IMG/VR virus record: IMGVR_UViG_3300042897_000184
Location: 1 to 23,881 of that record
Direction: 5' to 3' (one strand)
DNA from: a virus
Length of the DNA stretch: 23,881 nucleotides
Both the position numbers and the translations under genes were made by a program. Below the pieces are notes generated by a model that worked only from the letters and a program-made list of their open reading frames with translations, was not told the DNA's origin and ran no database searches. This document shows positions 8,442 to 14,686 of this stretch, piece by piece (the stretch's first letter is position 1; each line of letters opens with the position of its first letter).

Positions 8442-8695
8442 TGACAACTTTTGTGGAAGTTGTTTGGCATGATGCGCACGCCGACACATCTAATTGGATT
8501 GAGATAAGCGAAGTTGGTTGCGATCCGTGTGTAGTTGTTTCGGTAGGCATTTTGTTGCCTGAAACAAAACCAGATCATATTGTTTTGGCGCAGTCGCAGA
8601 ACAGTTTTGATCAGTTGGATTGTGTGTTGGCTATTCCTGTTGCGATGGTTAAAAGTATGCGTGCGATTTTTGCTGGTGGACTTGACACGGTTTGA
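8441..8695 (+). CDS. Small phage-conserved protein of unknown function, 84 aa
   Basis: Starts at ATG 8441, overlapping the phosphoesterase stop; AGAAGGA at 8425-8431 supports this start over the in-frame ATG 8432. It has the pattern of a small family that is common in phages: VEVVWHDAH with W near residue 19, CVVVSVGILL, then HIVLAQS and a final IPVAMVKSMRAI. The strand-rich pattern suggests a compact beta fold. No catalytic motif is visible. It is the last gene before the double hairpin that appears to close this transcription unit. Confidence 0.65.
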   Translation: MTTFVEVVWHDAHADTSNWIEISEVGCDPCVVVSVGILLPETKPDHIVLAQSQNSFDQLDCVLAIPVAMVKSMRAIFAGGLDTV

Positions 8696-8709
8696 TCTGT
8701 AGTGTTTTT

Positions 8710-8746
8710 TTGTTGCGTTATGTTCTCCTTCTCCGTAACGCAACAA
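8710..8746 (+). repeat. 11-bp inverted repeat hairpin
   Basis: TTGTTGCGTTA (8710-8720) pairs perfectly with TAACGCAACAA (8736-8746) around a 15-nt loop. A T-run precedes the stem but none follows it, so it is not a textbook terminator by itself. It sits 15 bases after the last gene of the late/phosphoesterase unit. Confidence 0.75.
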
Positions 8747-8754
8747 AGTGGGTT

Positions 8755-8795
8755 GAGCAGCCCTGTTACTGATCTAATAGGGCTGCTCCCTATTT
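8755..8795 (+). terminator. Probable transcription terminator
   Basis: GAGCAGCCCT (8755-8764) pairs with AGGGCTGCTC (8779-8788), a perfect 10-bp GC-rich stem with a 14-nt loop, followed by the weak pyrimidine tract CCTATTT. Its position at the end of one gene block and before a new promoter supports a terminator. The T-tract is poor, so efficiency may be modest or factor-assisted. Confidence 0.6.
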
Positions 8796-8804
8796 ACGGT
8801 GCGC

Positions 8805-8826
8805 TGAAATCCGTACCAGTATAGGG
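8805..8826 (+). promoter_or_regulatory. Conserved upstream element, copy 1
   Basis: A 22-nt sequence beginning TGAAATCCGTACC and ending GTATAGGG, matched at 18 of 22 positions (all differences are transitions) by 15170-15191. Both copies lie just upstream of a TTGCAA promoter: here 11 nt before the -35, there 20 nt. A regulator-binding site is the natural reading. Confidence 0.6.
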
Positions 8827-8837
8827 AAACAAAAGAC

Positions 8838-8866
8838 TTGCAATCACTTGTTGAAGTTGGTATGAT
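8838..8866 (+). promoter_or_regulatory. Early promoter P1 (TTGCAA-17-TATGAT)
   Basis: TTGCAA (8838-8843), a 17-bp spacer and TATGAT (8861-8866). The same arrangement recurs upstream of the genes at 10324, 15285 and 19859, with GACTTGC or GATTTGC at the -35. The leader to the 8904 gene would be roughly 30 nt. Confidence 0.75.
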
Positions 8867-8884
8867 GGTGTTGTTAGCAAATAA

Positions 8885-8896
8885 CCCTGAGGAGGG
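8885..8896 (+). promoter_or_regulatory. Start-associated RBS hairpin, copy 1
   Basis: CCCTGAGGAGGG, 7 nt before the ATG at 8904. CCCT can pair with AGGG, placing the GAGG of the ribosome site in a tetraloop. The identical 12-mer recurs at 9117, 15270 and 19843. Confidence 0.8.
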
Positions 8897-8903
8897 AATC
8901 ATA

Positions 8904-9080
8904 ATGAAAAAGCCAAGAGAGTTCAAACAAGGTAAGTGCGAAATCTGTTCTAAAAAAACAGAAGTCCAAAGACCAATCAACAGTTTTAATGCGTGGTGTT
9001 GTTTGCCTTGCCTTGAAACAATGGAAGCACGAAGTGCTGCACGAGGTGCTGCAGCAAACTTGTTCGGAAGAATGTTTTAA
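8904..9080 (+). CDS. Small zinc-ribbon protein, 58 aa
   Basis: First gene of the unit driven by P1. The start is fixed by the start-associated ribosome site 7 nt upstream. CEIC at 12-15 and CCLPC at 32-36 form a two-knuckle zinc ribbon; between them is KKTEVQRPINSFNAW, and the C-terminus is an Ala/Arg helix (EARSAARGAAANLFGRMF). Small proteins of this type are common in actinophage early regions and may bind nucleic acid or host protein. A second, related CxxC/CLPC arrangement starts the SprT-like protein at 9483. Specific function unknown. Confidence 0.75.
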   Translation: MKKPREFKQGKCEICSKKTEVQRPINSFNAWCCLPCLETMEARSAARGAAANLFGRMF

Positions 9081-9116
9081 CACGCATCGCTTACGAAACG
9101 ATCAAACAACCCACAA

Positions 9117-9128
9117 CCCTGAGGAGGG
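9117..9128 (+). promoter_or_regulatory. Start-associated RBS hairpin, copy 2
   Basis: CCCTGAGGAGGG, 4 nt before the ATG at 9133. This copy has no TTGCAA promoter in the 52-base gap before it, so the motif is not merely part of the promoter. Confidence 0.8.
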
Positions 9129-9132
9129 AAAA

Positions 9133-9486
9133 ATGAAAGTCAGCATTTTAATAACAAACCATTATCTGGGATGCACGGAAGCAACCCACGAGGATCACAA
9201 CAACTGCGATGTCCTCACACAAGAGTGTTGCATCGGTGACCCATCTCCACACCTGCGATTGGCAGCGATAGCAAGAGGTGAGAAGCGCAAGCACGGAATC
9301 AAGATTTCGGATTTGACTCTTGAGGAAGTAAAAGCGTTGGCAGAGGAATGCAACGAGCAAATCTACTTCACCAGTTCAACCCATCTAGACGATGGCTTCA
9401 GCAGCACCCGACACATCCACTACGCACTCAAGCGTCTGCACAACAGACTGACCAACCTGCAGAAAGCGATGGGGGAAACAAAATGA
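9133..9486 (+). CDS. Hypothetical early protein, 117 aa
   Basis: The start is set by the ribosome site at 9121-9128. The N-terminal part is rich in His, Asp and Cys (CTEATHEDHNNCDVLTQECC), which could bind metal. The rest has KISDLTLEEVKALAEECNEQ and a C-terminal amphipathic helix (YALKRLHNRLTNLQKAM). I do not recognise a family. The gene overlaps the next start by four bases (ATGA), so it is co-translated with the SprT-like protein. Confidence 0.7.
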   Translation: MKVSILITNHYLGCTEATHEDHNNCDVLTQECCIGDPSPHLRLAAIARGEKRKHGIKISDLTLEEVKALAEECNEQIYFTSSTHLDDGFSSTRHIHYALKRLHNRLTNLQKAMGETK

Positions 9487-10196
9487 CAAAGCAAGTGAGA
9501 TGGAAGTGTGCGATCTGCAATGACGGTTTGCTCGCACCGAGCAAGCCACGCAAGAACGATGTGCGCAGGTACTGCCTGCCTTGTTCATCTGAGTCTGGAA
9601 AACTTGTTGAGCGAGTTGCACCAACTTTAGAAAAGCAACGCACTGCAAAGAAAGCAGCAGTCAAGAAAAAGACTGTGGCGAAGCGTGCAACGGTTGCGAA
9701 ACGAACTGCACCTGCGAAAGCGCAGCAGCGTATTGATGCGCAGCGTGCAAAAATGATTCATGCCGAAGCAGAAAAGATTTGGAAGTTGATGCAGCCGTAT
9801 CACAAAGGCAAACCACTTCCACAGATCAAGATTGCTCGTGGAAAGAACTGGGGCAGCCAATATGGATACGCCCAATCAGGATGGAATCATATTCAAGTCA
9901 ATGTTGACCGTGAACAATCGGTGGGGCGCAGCAAACGAGTGTGGGAAGTCCTAGCCCACGAACTATGCCACTGCGCAGTGCCACCGATCTATCGGAACGG
10001 CGCACGGGATGTTCACTCAAGAGAGTTCTATGGTTGCCTCAAAGATGTATGGCAGAGGAGATGGAAGTGCGAAATCTCATTTGCAAAAGTTTCCACTTGG
10101 GGATACTCGGTGGATCACATCATTGCACGGCAGGCAGAGCATCTGATTGATTGGGTTCTGCCAACGATAGAGGTAGCGAAGAGGGATAGGGCATGA
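9483..10196 (+). CDS. SprT-like zinc metalloprotease with zinc ribbon and basic linker
   Basis: A 237-residue, three-part protein. CAIC (9-12) and CLPC (31-34) form an N-terminal zinc ribbon. Residues about 51-82 are a Lys/Ala-rich, histone-H1-like linker (repeats such as KKAAVKKK, AKRATVAKR). The C-terminal domain contains HELCH at 159-163 with a third probable ligand, His178 (HSREFYG), as in the SprT/Spartan family. Such proteases act on DNA-bound proteins in eukaryotes; in phages the role is not established. The basic linker supports nucleic-acid association. The start ATG overlaps the previous stop. Confidence 0.8.
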   Translation: MTKQVRWKCAICNDGLLAPSKPRKNDVRRYCLPCSSESGKLVERVAPTLEKQRTAKKAAVKKKTVAKRATVAKRTAPAKAQQRIDAQRAKMIHAEAEKIWKLMQPYHKGKPLPQIKIARGKNWGSQYGYAQSGWNHIQVNVDREQSVGRSKRVWEVLAHELCHCAVPPIYRNGARDVHSREFYGCLKDVWQRRWKCEISFAKVSTWGYSVDHIIARQAEHLIDWVLPTIEVAKRDRA

Positions 10197-10327
10197 GGGC
10201 AGGCAAGGCAGGCGCTGCGCTCGTATGCCCTGCGTGTACGGCTTTGATTGACTTGCAATGCCTACACCAGAAACGGTATGGTGGTTACACGGGGAAATAC
10301 CCCACGCTCAAGAGGAGGGCAAAATGA
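10193..10327 (+). CDS. Possible small zinc-knuckle ORF, 44 aa
   Basis: Starts ATGAG across the SprT stop and ends in the ATGA that starts the next gene, so it is coupled at both ends. It encodes a basic peptide with CPAC followed by DLQCLH, a plausible CxxC...CxxH zinc knuckle, and a KRRAK end. It overlays promoter P2 and the next gene's ribosome site, so part of its apparent conservation could reflect those. It may equally be chance read-through of a regulatory region. Confidence 0.4.
   Translation: MRAGKAGAALVCPACTALIDLQCLHQKRYGGYTGKYPTLKRRAK
10253..10282 (+). promoter_or_regulatory. Early promoter P2 (TTGCAA-18-TATGGT)
   Basis: TTGCAA (10253-10258) within TTGACTTGCAATG, an 18-bp spacer, then TATGGT (10277-10282). 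It belongs to the same family as P1, P3 and P4 and lies about 40 bases before the start at 10324. Confidence 0.7.
10311..10319 (+). promoter_or_regulatory. Start-associated RBS, variant copy
   Basis: AGAGGAGGG, 4 nt before the ATG at 10324. It shares the GAGGAGGG core with the other copies but lacks the CCC arm directly upstream, so the hairpin is weaker or absent. Confidence 0.65.
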
Positions 10328-10686
10328 ATGCAGTAGATCAGGTTGCAGAAGCAATAGCAACGCACGGCAGACCACTATGGGCTGCGCACATCCCATACCA
10401 AACACGGCAGCAAGTACCGAACCGAAAGATCGGTGAACTACTAGCCAACGCACATCGCTCACCCGACAGCGTTACACGGGCAGACCTGTATGGCGATCTG
10501 AAAGCGTGGTGCGCCAGCAATGTGTTTGCAGAAGTCACCGTGCCGATGCTCGCTACGGTTTCGGGATTGTCAAAACCTTCGGTTCGGAAGTTCATTGATG
10601 ATCACGGCGATATGTTTAAGAGGATTGAGAAGCGCACTTGGGAAGTACGAGATCCGAAATCGGATCGGGCGCTAGACAAAAAATAA
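10324..10686 (+). CDS. Winged-helix-like DNA-binding protein, 120 aa
   Basis: ATG 10324 is chosen because GAGGAGGG lies 4 nt upstream; longer in-frame starts have no ribosome site. The N-terminal half (AVDQVAEAIATHGRPLWAAH) is helical. The C-terminal half has VTVPMLATVSGLSKPSVRKFIDDHG, a convincing helix-turn-helix, followed by FKRIEKRTWEVRDP, which looks like a wing. A regulator or replication-initiation accessory is plausible. It is followed by a 58-base gap before the exonuclease. No specific family is recognised. Confidence 0.6.
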   Translation: MNAVDQVAEAIATHGRPLWAAHIPYQTRQQVPNRKIGELLANAHRSPDSVTRADLYGDLKAWCASNVFAEVTVPMLATVSGLSKPSVRKFIDDHGDMFKRIEKRTWEVRDPKSDRALDKK

Positions 10687-10744
10687 CTCTGTTACACCCC
10701 TGAGTAATAGTTGAGATCAGACAACAACAAAGAAAGAAGCAAAC

Positions 10745-11689
10745 ATGAAGGTACTAGCAAAAGAAAAGCACGGCAGTAAAGATTGGTTGCTGGCACGCTG
10801 GAAAGACGAGAACGGTAACTGCGTTTTCGGTGCGTCAGACATACCAACCCTGATGGGTGCAAGCCCGTACAAGACCCGTGCAGAGTTGTTCGCAGACAAA
10901 CTCAACGAGCCAGTTGAGCAACCATCAAACGCAGTGTTTGATCGTGGCAACATTCTGGAATCGCCATTGATCATCAACGCATCAAACAAGTTGGGCAAAC
11001 AAATCTTTACGCCCGAAGTGATCTACCGAGACGGGCGTTTGTCAATCAGCCTTGACGGAGTGGACAACGAACAAAAACCAACTGTAGTTGTAGAAGCGAA
11101 AACAACAACCCGTTACAGCGTTTATGACTCTGGCGATTTGCCAGAAGAATGGTTGTGGCAAGGGTGGGCGCAGCAAGCCGTGTTGGGCGTTCCTGTTTGG
11201 TTCAGCGTGTTGGATCGTGACTTGCGTTTGAGTGTTGTTGAGTTACCAGAGAATAAGTTGGCTGAGGATAGTTTGATTTTAGAATCAGAAATCTTTGGTG
11301 ACTGGGTTGATAACAATACTCCTCCGATGGATGAGATCAACAACTTCAGCGCAGATGACATCGCACGCATATTCAAGGTGCAACCAGCCAGCATTGAATT
11401 GCCTGAAGGCGCTTTAGATTGGGTACAGCAGTTAGAGGAAGCCCGTGCGATGGCGAAGCAGGCAGCAGAACTTGAATCAAAGTGCAAAGACGCTTTGGCA
11501 CAAATCATGTTGGGCAACGATGTTGGTACTTGGCAGGGTGAACAAATAGTTTCGTGGAAGCAGCAAGCAGGAAAAGAATCGTTTGATGCTGCACGAATAA
11601 AACAAGAACATCCAGATTTAGTAAAGCAATATATGAAGCAAGGCAACCCATACCGTGTGATGAGAACACACAGAAAGAAGGCAAAGTAA
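10745..11689 (+). CDS. YqaJ-type (lambda Exo-like) exonuclease
   Basis: A 314-residue recombination nuclease. The YqaJ blocks are visible in order: GASDIPTLMGASPY (29-42), RGNILE (Glu72), SLDGV (Asp104), VVEAKTTT (Glu117 and Lys119) and WLWQGWAQQAVLG (Gln139 region). Together these form the PD-(D/E)XK core that degrades one strand of duplex DNA from an end. The C-terminal third is helical. It is followed with a one-base overlap by a probable single-strand annealing protein, the usual two-gene phage recombination pair. AAAGAAG upstream can serve as ribosome site. Confidence 0.88.
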   Translation: MKVLAKEKHGSKDWLLARWKDENGNCVFGASDIPTLMGASPYKTRAELFADKLNEPVEQPSNAVFDRGNILESPLIINASNKLGKQIFTPEVIYRDGRLSISLDGVDNEQKPTVVVEAKTTTRYSVYDSGDLPEEWLWQGWAQQAVLGVPVWFSVLDRDLRLSVVELPENKLAEDSLILESEIFGDWVDNNTPPMDEINNFSADDIARIFKVQPASIELPEGALDWVQQLEEARAMAKQAAELESKCKDALAQIMLGNDVGTWQGEQIVSWKQQAGKESFDAARIKQEHPDLVKQYMKQGNPYRVMRTHRKKAK

Positions 11690-12453
11690 TGAGTGAGGAA
11701 CTAGATACAACAATGTTGAAAGCAGTATTGGAGCAGTATGCAATTCCTGATCCAAAGATCGTTGGCACGATCCCACGCAATGGAATCAATCTGGCGTATG
11801 TGAGTCACGCAGACATCACAAAAATACTTATTGAGATTGATCCGAACTGGAACTGGCAGCCTGCTGCATGGGATAACGGCAGACCAGCGATTCATGTTGA
11901 GAACGGCACAGCAACAATGTGGGCGAACCTCACGCTGCTCGGAAAAACTTTGTTAGGTGTTGGTTCGGTGCGAGCCGATAAACAAGACTTAGACAAAGAA
12001 TTGATTGGAGACTTTTTGCGTAACGCCAGTATGCGTTTCGGAATTGCACTCAGTCTTTGGTCTAAACAGGATTGGTCGGACAACACAACAATTGTGCGCA
12101 CGGATGAAGTCAAGCGTTCAATACAAAACCATCCAGCGTCACAACCTGCCGAGCGTGAAATTACTCCTGCCGAAGTAGCAGAAATCTTTGGTGGTGCAGT
12201 TGTAACAGAGGCAGTAATCACACCGATCAAAGCAGCCGTAACGGGTGGAACTATCAGCGATAAGCAAAAGGGTTTGATCAGCAAACTTGCGAAAGAAAAA
12301 GTTGATGGAGATGTAACACCGATCTTGAAACAGCAGTTCAAAAAAACATCGGTGAACGAACTAACCACTAAAGAAGGTTCAGCACTGATCAAACTTTTGA
12401 TGGAAGCAACAGTTGGCAAGCCTGTTGTTCTACCTGACGAGGAAGCCTTTTGA
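11689..12453 (+). CDS. Single-strand annealing recombinase (Rad52/ERF-like)
   Basis: A 254-residue protein paired with the YqaJ exonuclease. The N-terminal half carries the pattern of the ERF/Rad52-like annealing proteins of actinobacterial phages: INLAYVSHADITKILIEIDPNWNW, TLLGKTLLGVGS and FLRNASMRFGIALSLWSK. It would anneal complementary single strands left by the exonuclease. The C-terminal segment (about 195-245, ISDKQKGLISKLAKE to SALIKLLME) is a small helical module often attached to phage recombination proteins. Translation is coupled to both neighbours by overlaps. The subfamily assignment (ERF versus Sak) is less certain than the role. Confidence 0.78.
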   Translation: MSEELDTTMLKAVLEQYAIPDPKIVGTIPRNGINLAYVSHADITKILIEIDPNWNWQPAAWDNGRPAIHVENGTATMWANLTLLGKTLLGVGSVRADKQDLDKELIGDFLRNASMRFGIALSLWSKQDWSDNTTIVRTDEVKRSIQNHPASQPAEREITPAEVAEIFGGAVVTEAVITPIKAAVTGGTISDKQKGLISKLAKEKVDGDVTPILKQQFKKTSVNELTTKEGSALIKLLMEATVGKPVVLPDEEAF

Positions 12454-12701
12454 GGCGTGATCATTGGCGAGAGGATGCGTTGTGTTTGGGATTGGACTCT
12501 AGAGTTTTCTTTCCTGAATACAACGCATTTGAGTCTCGTTGGGATGACGCAAAATTGATTTGTGCGCTCTGCCCTGTACGCCAAGAGTGTTTGGATTTAG
12601 TGATCGGGTTGGATGAGGATTGTGATCGTTGGGGTGTGTTTGGTGGTATGACACCAGCGCAGCGCAGGGTTCACCGTGACGAATTGAGGCGCAGGAGATG
12701 A
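12450..12701 (+). CDS. whiB-like: WhiB-family iron-sulfur regulator
   Basis: An 83-residue protein with the four conserved cysteines of WhiB proteins: Cys12, then CxxC at 38-41 and Cys47. The GVFGG turn (62-66) and a basic C-terminal tail RRVHRDELRRRR follow. Family members hold a 4Fe-4S cluster and contact the host primary sigma factor to alter transcription. The family is known only from Actinomycetota and their phages, which is the strongest host clue here. The start is TTG, overlapping the previous stop; GAGGAA 5 nt upstream supports it and no ATG is available. Confidence 0.9.
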   Translation: MRRDHWREDALCLGLDSRVFFPEYNAFESRWDDAKLICALCPVRQECLDLVIGLDEDCDRWGVFGGMTPAQRRVHRDELRRRR

Positions 12702-12796
12702 AATCTATTGGACAGCCACAGGCTGATTGTGATTGTGTGTTACAAAAAATTGTTAAGGAAACTAGATGTGGAAAGACGGAGGATGATGATGAGTAG
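12698..12796 (+). CDS. Possible tiny ORF, 32 aa
   Basis: ATG overlaps the WhiB stop (ATGA), and the ORF ends 8 bases into the next gene. It encodes a short acidic-tailed peptide with CDC and one further Cys. It fills an otherwise 87-base gap in a dense operon, which is the main argument for it. The length allows chance, and I recognise no family. Confidence 0.35.
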   Translation: MKSIGQPQADCDCVLQKIVKETRCGKTEDDDE

Positions 12797-13115
12797 GTAC
12801 AACAGCAATTGGGGTAGCCATGATCAGTTGCAGGATTTGCGTAAAGCAAACATGGTGCTGCATCGTGAACTTGATGAAATAAAAGGTCGCACTGTTTCTA
12901 TGGAGAATCAGATAATAGAATTGACTGATGAACTTTATTTAGCGCACGAAGCATTGCGCAGACAAATGCCTGAACACACATTGAGCGAGGTGAATAAGTG
13001 GCGTGGGTTGGCAACGATGATGAGCCACTTTGATATTTGCACTAGCGCAAGAATCACCTGCAATATTTGTGCAGAAGCACGCCGAGCCTATGTTGAAGCG
13101 CTTACAAATGGATGA
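12789..13115 (+). CDS. Coiled-coil protein with C-terminal Cys pair, 108 aa
   Basis: Three ATGs lie in a row; 12789 is chosen because GGAGG (12778-12782) is 6 nt upstream. Residues about 12-60 (LQDLRKANMVLHRELDEIKG to LTDELYLAHEALRRQM) form a coiled coil. The C-terminal part has SHFDIC, then CNIC and AEARRAYVEAL, a possible zinc site with a closing helix. It may form a dimeric accessory protein of the recombination operon. No known family recognised. Confidence 0.65.
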   Translation: MSRYNSNWGSHDQLQDLRKANMVLHRELDEIKGRTVSMENQIIELTDELYLAHEALRRQMPEHTLSEVNKWRGLATMMSHFDICTSARITCNICAEARRAYVEALTNG

Positions 13116-13557
13116 GCGCAAAGGTGAATGTCAAGGCAATCAAGAGAAATGCAATTTGACTGGATGCCCGAAGTTCGGTGCGCTTGGTAGACCTGCCCGT
13201 GATGGTTTGCGCCGTGTGAAGGGCTGCAGCGATCCTACGGCTAGAGGTAAGCGCAACCGTTCTAAGGGCGATAGCAAGGCTCGTGTCGCACGCAAAAAAC
13301 TTGGGTTGGCTGCTACAGGGAACGCTGGCACACGCCACGAGGAGCATTGGGGAGGAATGTTCAGAGTTGAGGTAAAGGCTGGCGCACAGATCAATGCGAT
13401 CTGGACACGCTTCCGTGACGCACGACTGCAATCCAACGCTTCAAAATCTTTAGGCGATATAAGACCGTTCGCAATGATCGCTATGCCTGACGGAACATCA
13501 GAAGGAATTGTTTTGATGTCGCTGGATGAGTTCGCAGAGTTGTGTGCGCTGCTGTGA
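13108..13557 (+). CDS. Putative PD-(D/E)XK nuclease / resolvase-like protein
   Basis: A 149-residue protein, start taken at ATG 13108 (13090 is an in-frame alternative). The N-terminal part has Cys8, 15, 20 and 40, a likely zinc-binding insertion, then a very basic segment ARGKRNRSKGDSKARVARKK. The core has HEEHWGG (77-83) followed by FRVEVKAGAQ with E88-V-K90, matching the E-x-K half of a nuclease core, and PFAMIAMPDGTSEGIVLMSL as further strands. Similar actinophage proteins have been described as resolvases. No clear Asp of the core is visible, so activity is uncertain. Confidence 0.55.
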   Translation: MDERKGECQGNQEKCNLTGCPKFGALGRPARDGLRRVKGCSDPTARGKRNRSKGDSKARVARKKLGLAATGNAGTRHEEHWGGMFRVEVKAGAQINAIWTRFRDARLQSNASKSLGDIRPFAMIAMPDGTSEGIVLMSLDEFAELCALL

Positions 13558-13982
13558 GCAAAGTATTTTCAGAGGAGCATTACAACGCAGACGATAACGC
13601 CAAACATAAAGTCATTGAATGGTTGGTTGCACAAGGTTTTATGGCTTGGGTTAATCCAGATCAGTATGGCATTGATGTTCAAGGCGTGCGCAACGGTGGC
13701 TGCTACGAGTTTGAAGTAGAGGTCAAACATAATTGGTCTGGTACAAACTTCCCGTTTGACACAATCCATTTTTCTAATCGGAAACGCAAGTTCGCTACAC
13801 CAGACAAATTGACTTGGTTTGTGATGTTGAATGACGAGCGCACACACGCCCTACTTATTTCTGGGGAAACCTTTTTGGCTGCACCTGTTGTAACAAAGAA
13901 CACGATCTATACGCAGGGAGAACAGTTTGTGGCGATCCCTATTGCGCAGGGTAGATTGATCACGCTTCAGGAGGGCTTGTGA
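13554..13982 (+). CDS. Putative PD-(D/E)XK endonuclease, 142 aa
   Basis: Starts at GTG 13554 (GTGA overlap with the previous gene). The nuclease core reads: helix KHKVIEWLVAQGFMAW, then YGIDVQG with Asp41, then CYEFEVEVKHNW with E56-V-K58. The D-x(14)-E-x-K spacing fits the PD-(D/E)XK superfamily. Later segments (KLTWFVMLNDE, HALLISGETF) look like the remaining sheet. This is the second nuclease-like gene in tandem. Junction processing or defence-related cleavage are both possible. Confidence 0.6.
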   Translation: MSKVFSEEHYNADDNAKHKVIEWLVAQGFMAWVNPDQYGIDVQGVRNGGCYEFEVEVKHNWSGTNFPFDTIHFSNRKRKFATPDKLTWFVMLNDERTHALLISGETFLAAPVVTKNTIYTQGEQFVAIPIAQGRLITLQEGL

Positions 13983-14359
13983 CACCGATTCAGATTGATT
14001 CAATGATTGACAAGATTTGTGGGATGTACCCAACGACACCTGTGCCTCGTAACGGTATGAAAGCGTTGTGGCGTGAGGATGCGCTGCTGCTTTCTGTTGA
14101 TGTGAAGCAAGGCAGGGAAGTTATGGTGCTGGTTGAGAAGCACAACACGATCCCATCGCTGCCAGAAATAAAAACTATGGTGCGAACAATTATGAAAGGA
14201 ACTGTGGGTAGTGTTCCACCCTGCACGGTTTGTAACGGTACGGGTTGGGATGACGGTTTGAGAATTGAGGATGGGATAGTGGTTCACGATCTTTACACGG
14301 TGGTTGATGTACGAGGAAAGGTTTGTACGACAGTTATTCGTTGTGAGTGTATGAAATAA
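13979..14359 (+). CDS. Zinc-finger protein, possibly replication-associated
   Basis: A 126-residue protein starting at GTG (GTGA overlap). The N-terminal half (IDSMIDKICGMYPTTPVPRNGMKALWREDALLL and IPSLPEIKTMVRTI) is reminiscent of short phage helicase-loader-type domains. The C-terminal half has PPCTVCNGTGWDDG and CTTVIRCECMK, a DnaJ-like CxxCxGxG knuckle plus a second Cys pair that would complete a zinc site. It is the last gene of the recombination operon before a 327-base non-coding region. The replication link is tentative. Confidence 0.5.
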   Translation: MTPIQIDSMIDKICGMYPTTPVPRNGMKALWREDALLLSVDVKQGREVMVLVEKHNTIPSLPEIKTMVRTIMKGTVGSVPPCTVCNGTGWDDGLRIEDGIVVHDLYTVVDVRGKVCTTVIRCECMK

Positions 14360-14686
14360 AAGTTTGACAATCGGCTAGTTGCATAGACCTAAGCGAGTCG
14401 CATCGCAGTTGGATGACCTGTGGTAACACAGTTAGATCACCATGCGCTTTATCATGCAACACAAAATGATTTACGCAAGATGGTGGGGCGCAGCGTAATA
14501 AAATAAATAGGGTGTTGGAGTGTGGCATACCAACGGGGGGCATTACATCTCCGAGTTTGGTGTGATGTGAACATAAAATATATATTTTGTATGTGCTTCA
14601 AGGTGCAGGTGTTAGAGTGGTTGCACACGCCGAAGCGAGGCGAACGAGGCGCACAGCCAATCCAAGTTCCATGAGAAGGACTTACG
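14360..14686. other. 327-base non-coding region with structured elements
   Basis: No ORF of useful length is found on either strand. It contains TTGACA at 14364 without a convincing -10, a hairpin CTGTG-GTAA-CACAG at 14418-14431, a purine-rich stretch, the AT palindrome at 14575-14588, and at 14602-14642 an arrangement like the 5' half of a tRNA (D-arm GTG/CAC with AGAGTGGTT, then CGCC/GGCG with a 7-nt loop) but no T-arm. It ends with the ribosome site AGAAGGA of the lysozyme-like gene. An untranslated leader or small RNA is possible. Confidence 0.6.
14557..14588 (+). promoter_or_regulatory. AT-rich palindrome and possible promoter
   Basis: AAAATATATATTTT at 14575-14588 is a perfect 14-bp palindrome. 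TTGGTG (14557-14562) and TATATT (14581-14586) are spaced by 18 bp and could be a promoter for the lysozyme-like gene, with the palindrome overlapping its -10 as an operator. The -35 match is weak. Confidence 0.35.

Noticed and set aside
11892-12584. Long minus-strand ORF (230 codons)
   Set aside because: Lies opposite the annealing protein and WhiB genes, which have clear family motifs; Ser/Ala/Thr-rich shadow.
14364-14392. TTGACA promoter after the zinc-finger gene
   Set aside because: No acceptable -10 hexamer at 16-18 bp; it does not resemble the P1-P4 family.
14602-14675. Possible tRNA-Leu/Ser gene
   Set aside because: The D-arm and anticodon-like arm fit, but there is no T-loop, no matching acceptor 3' strand and the loop lacks T at position 33.
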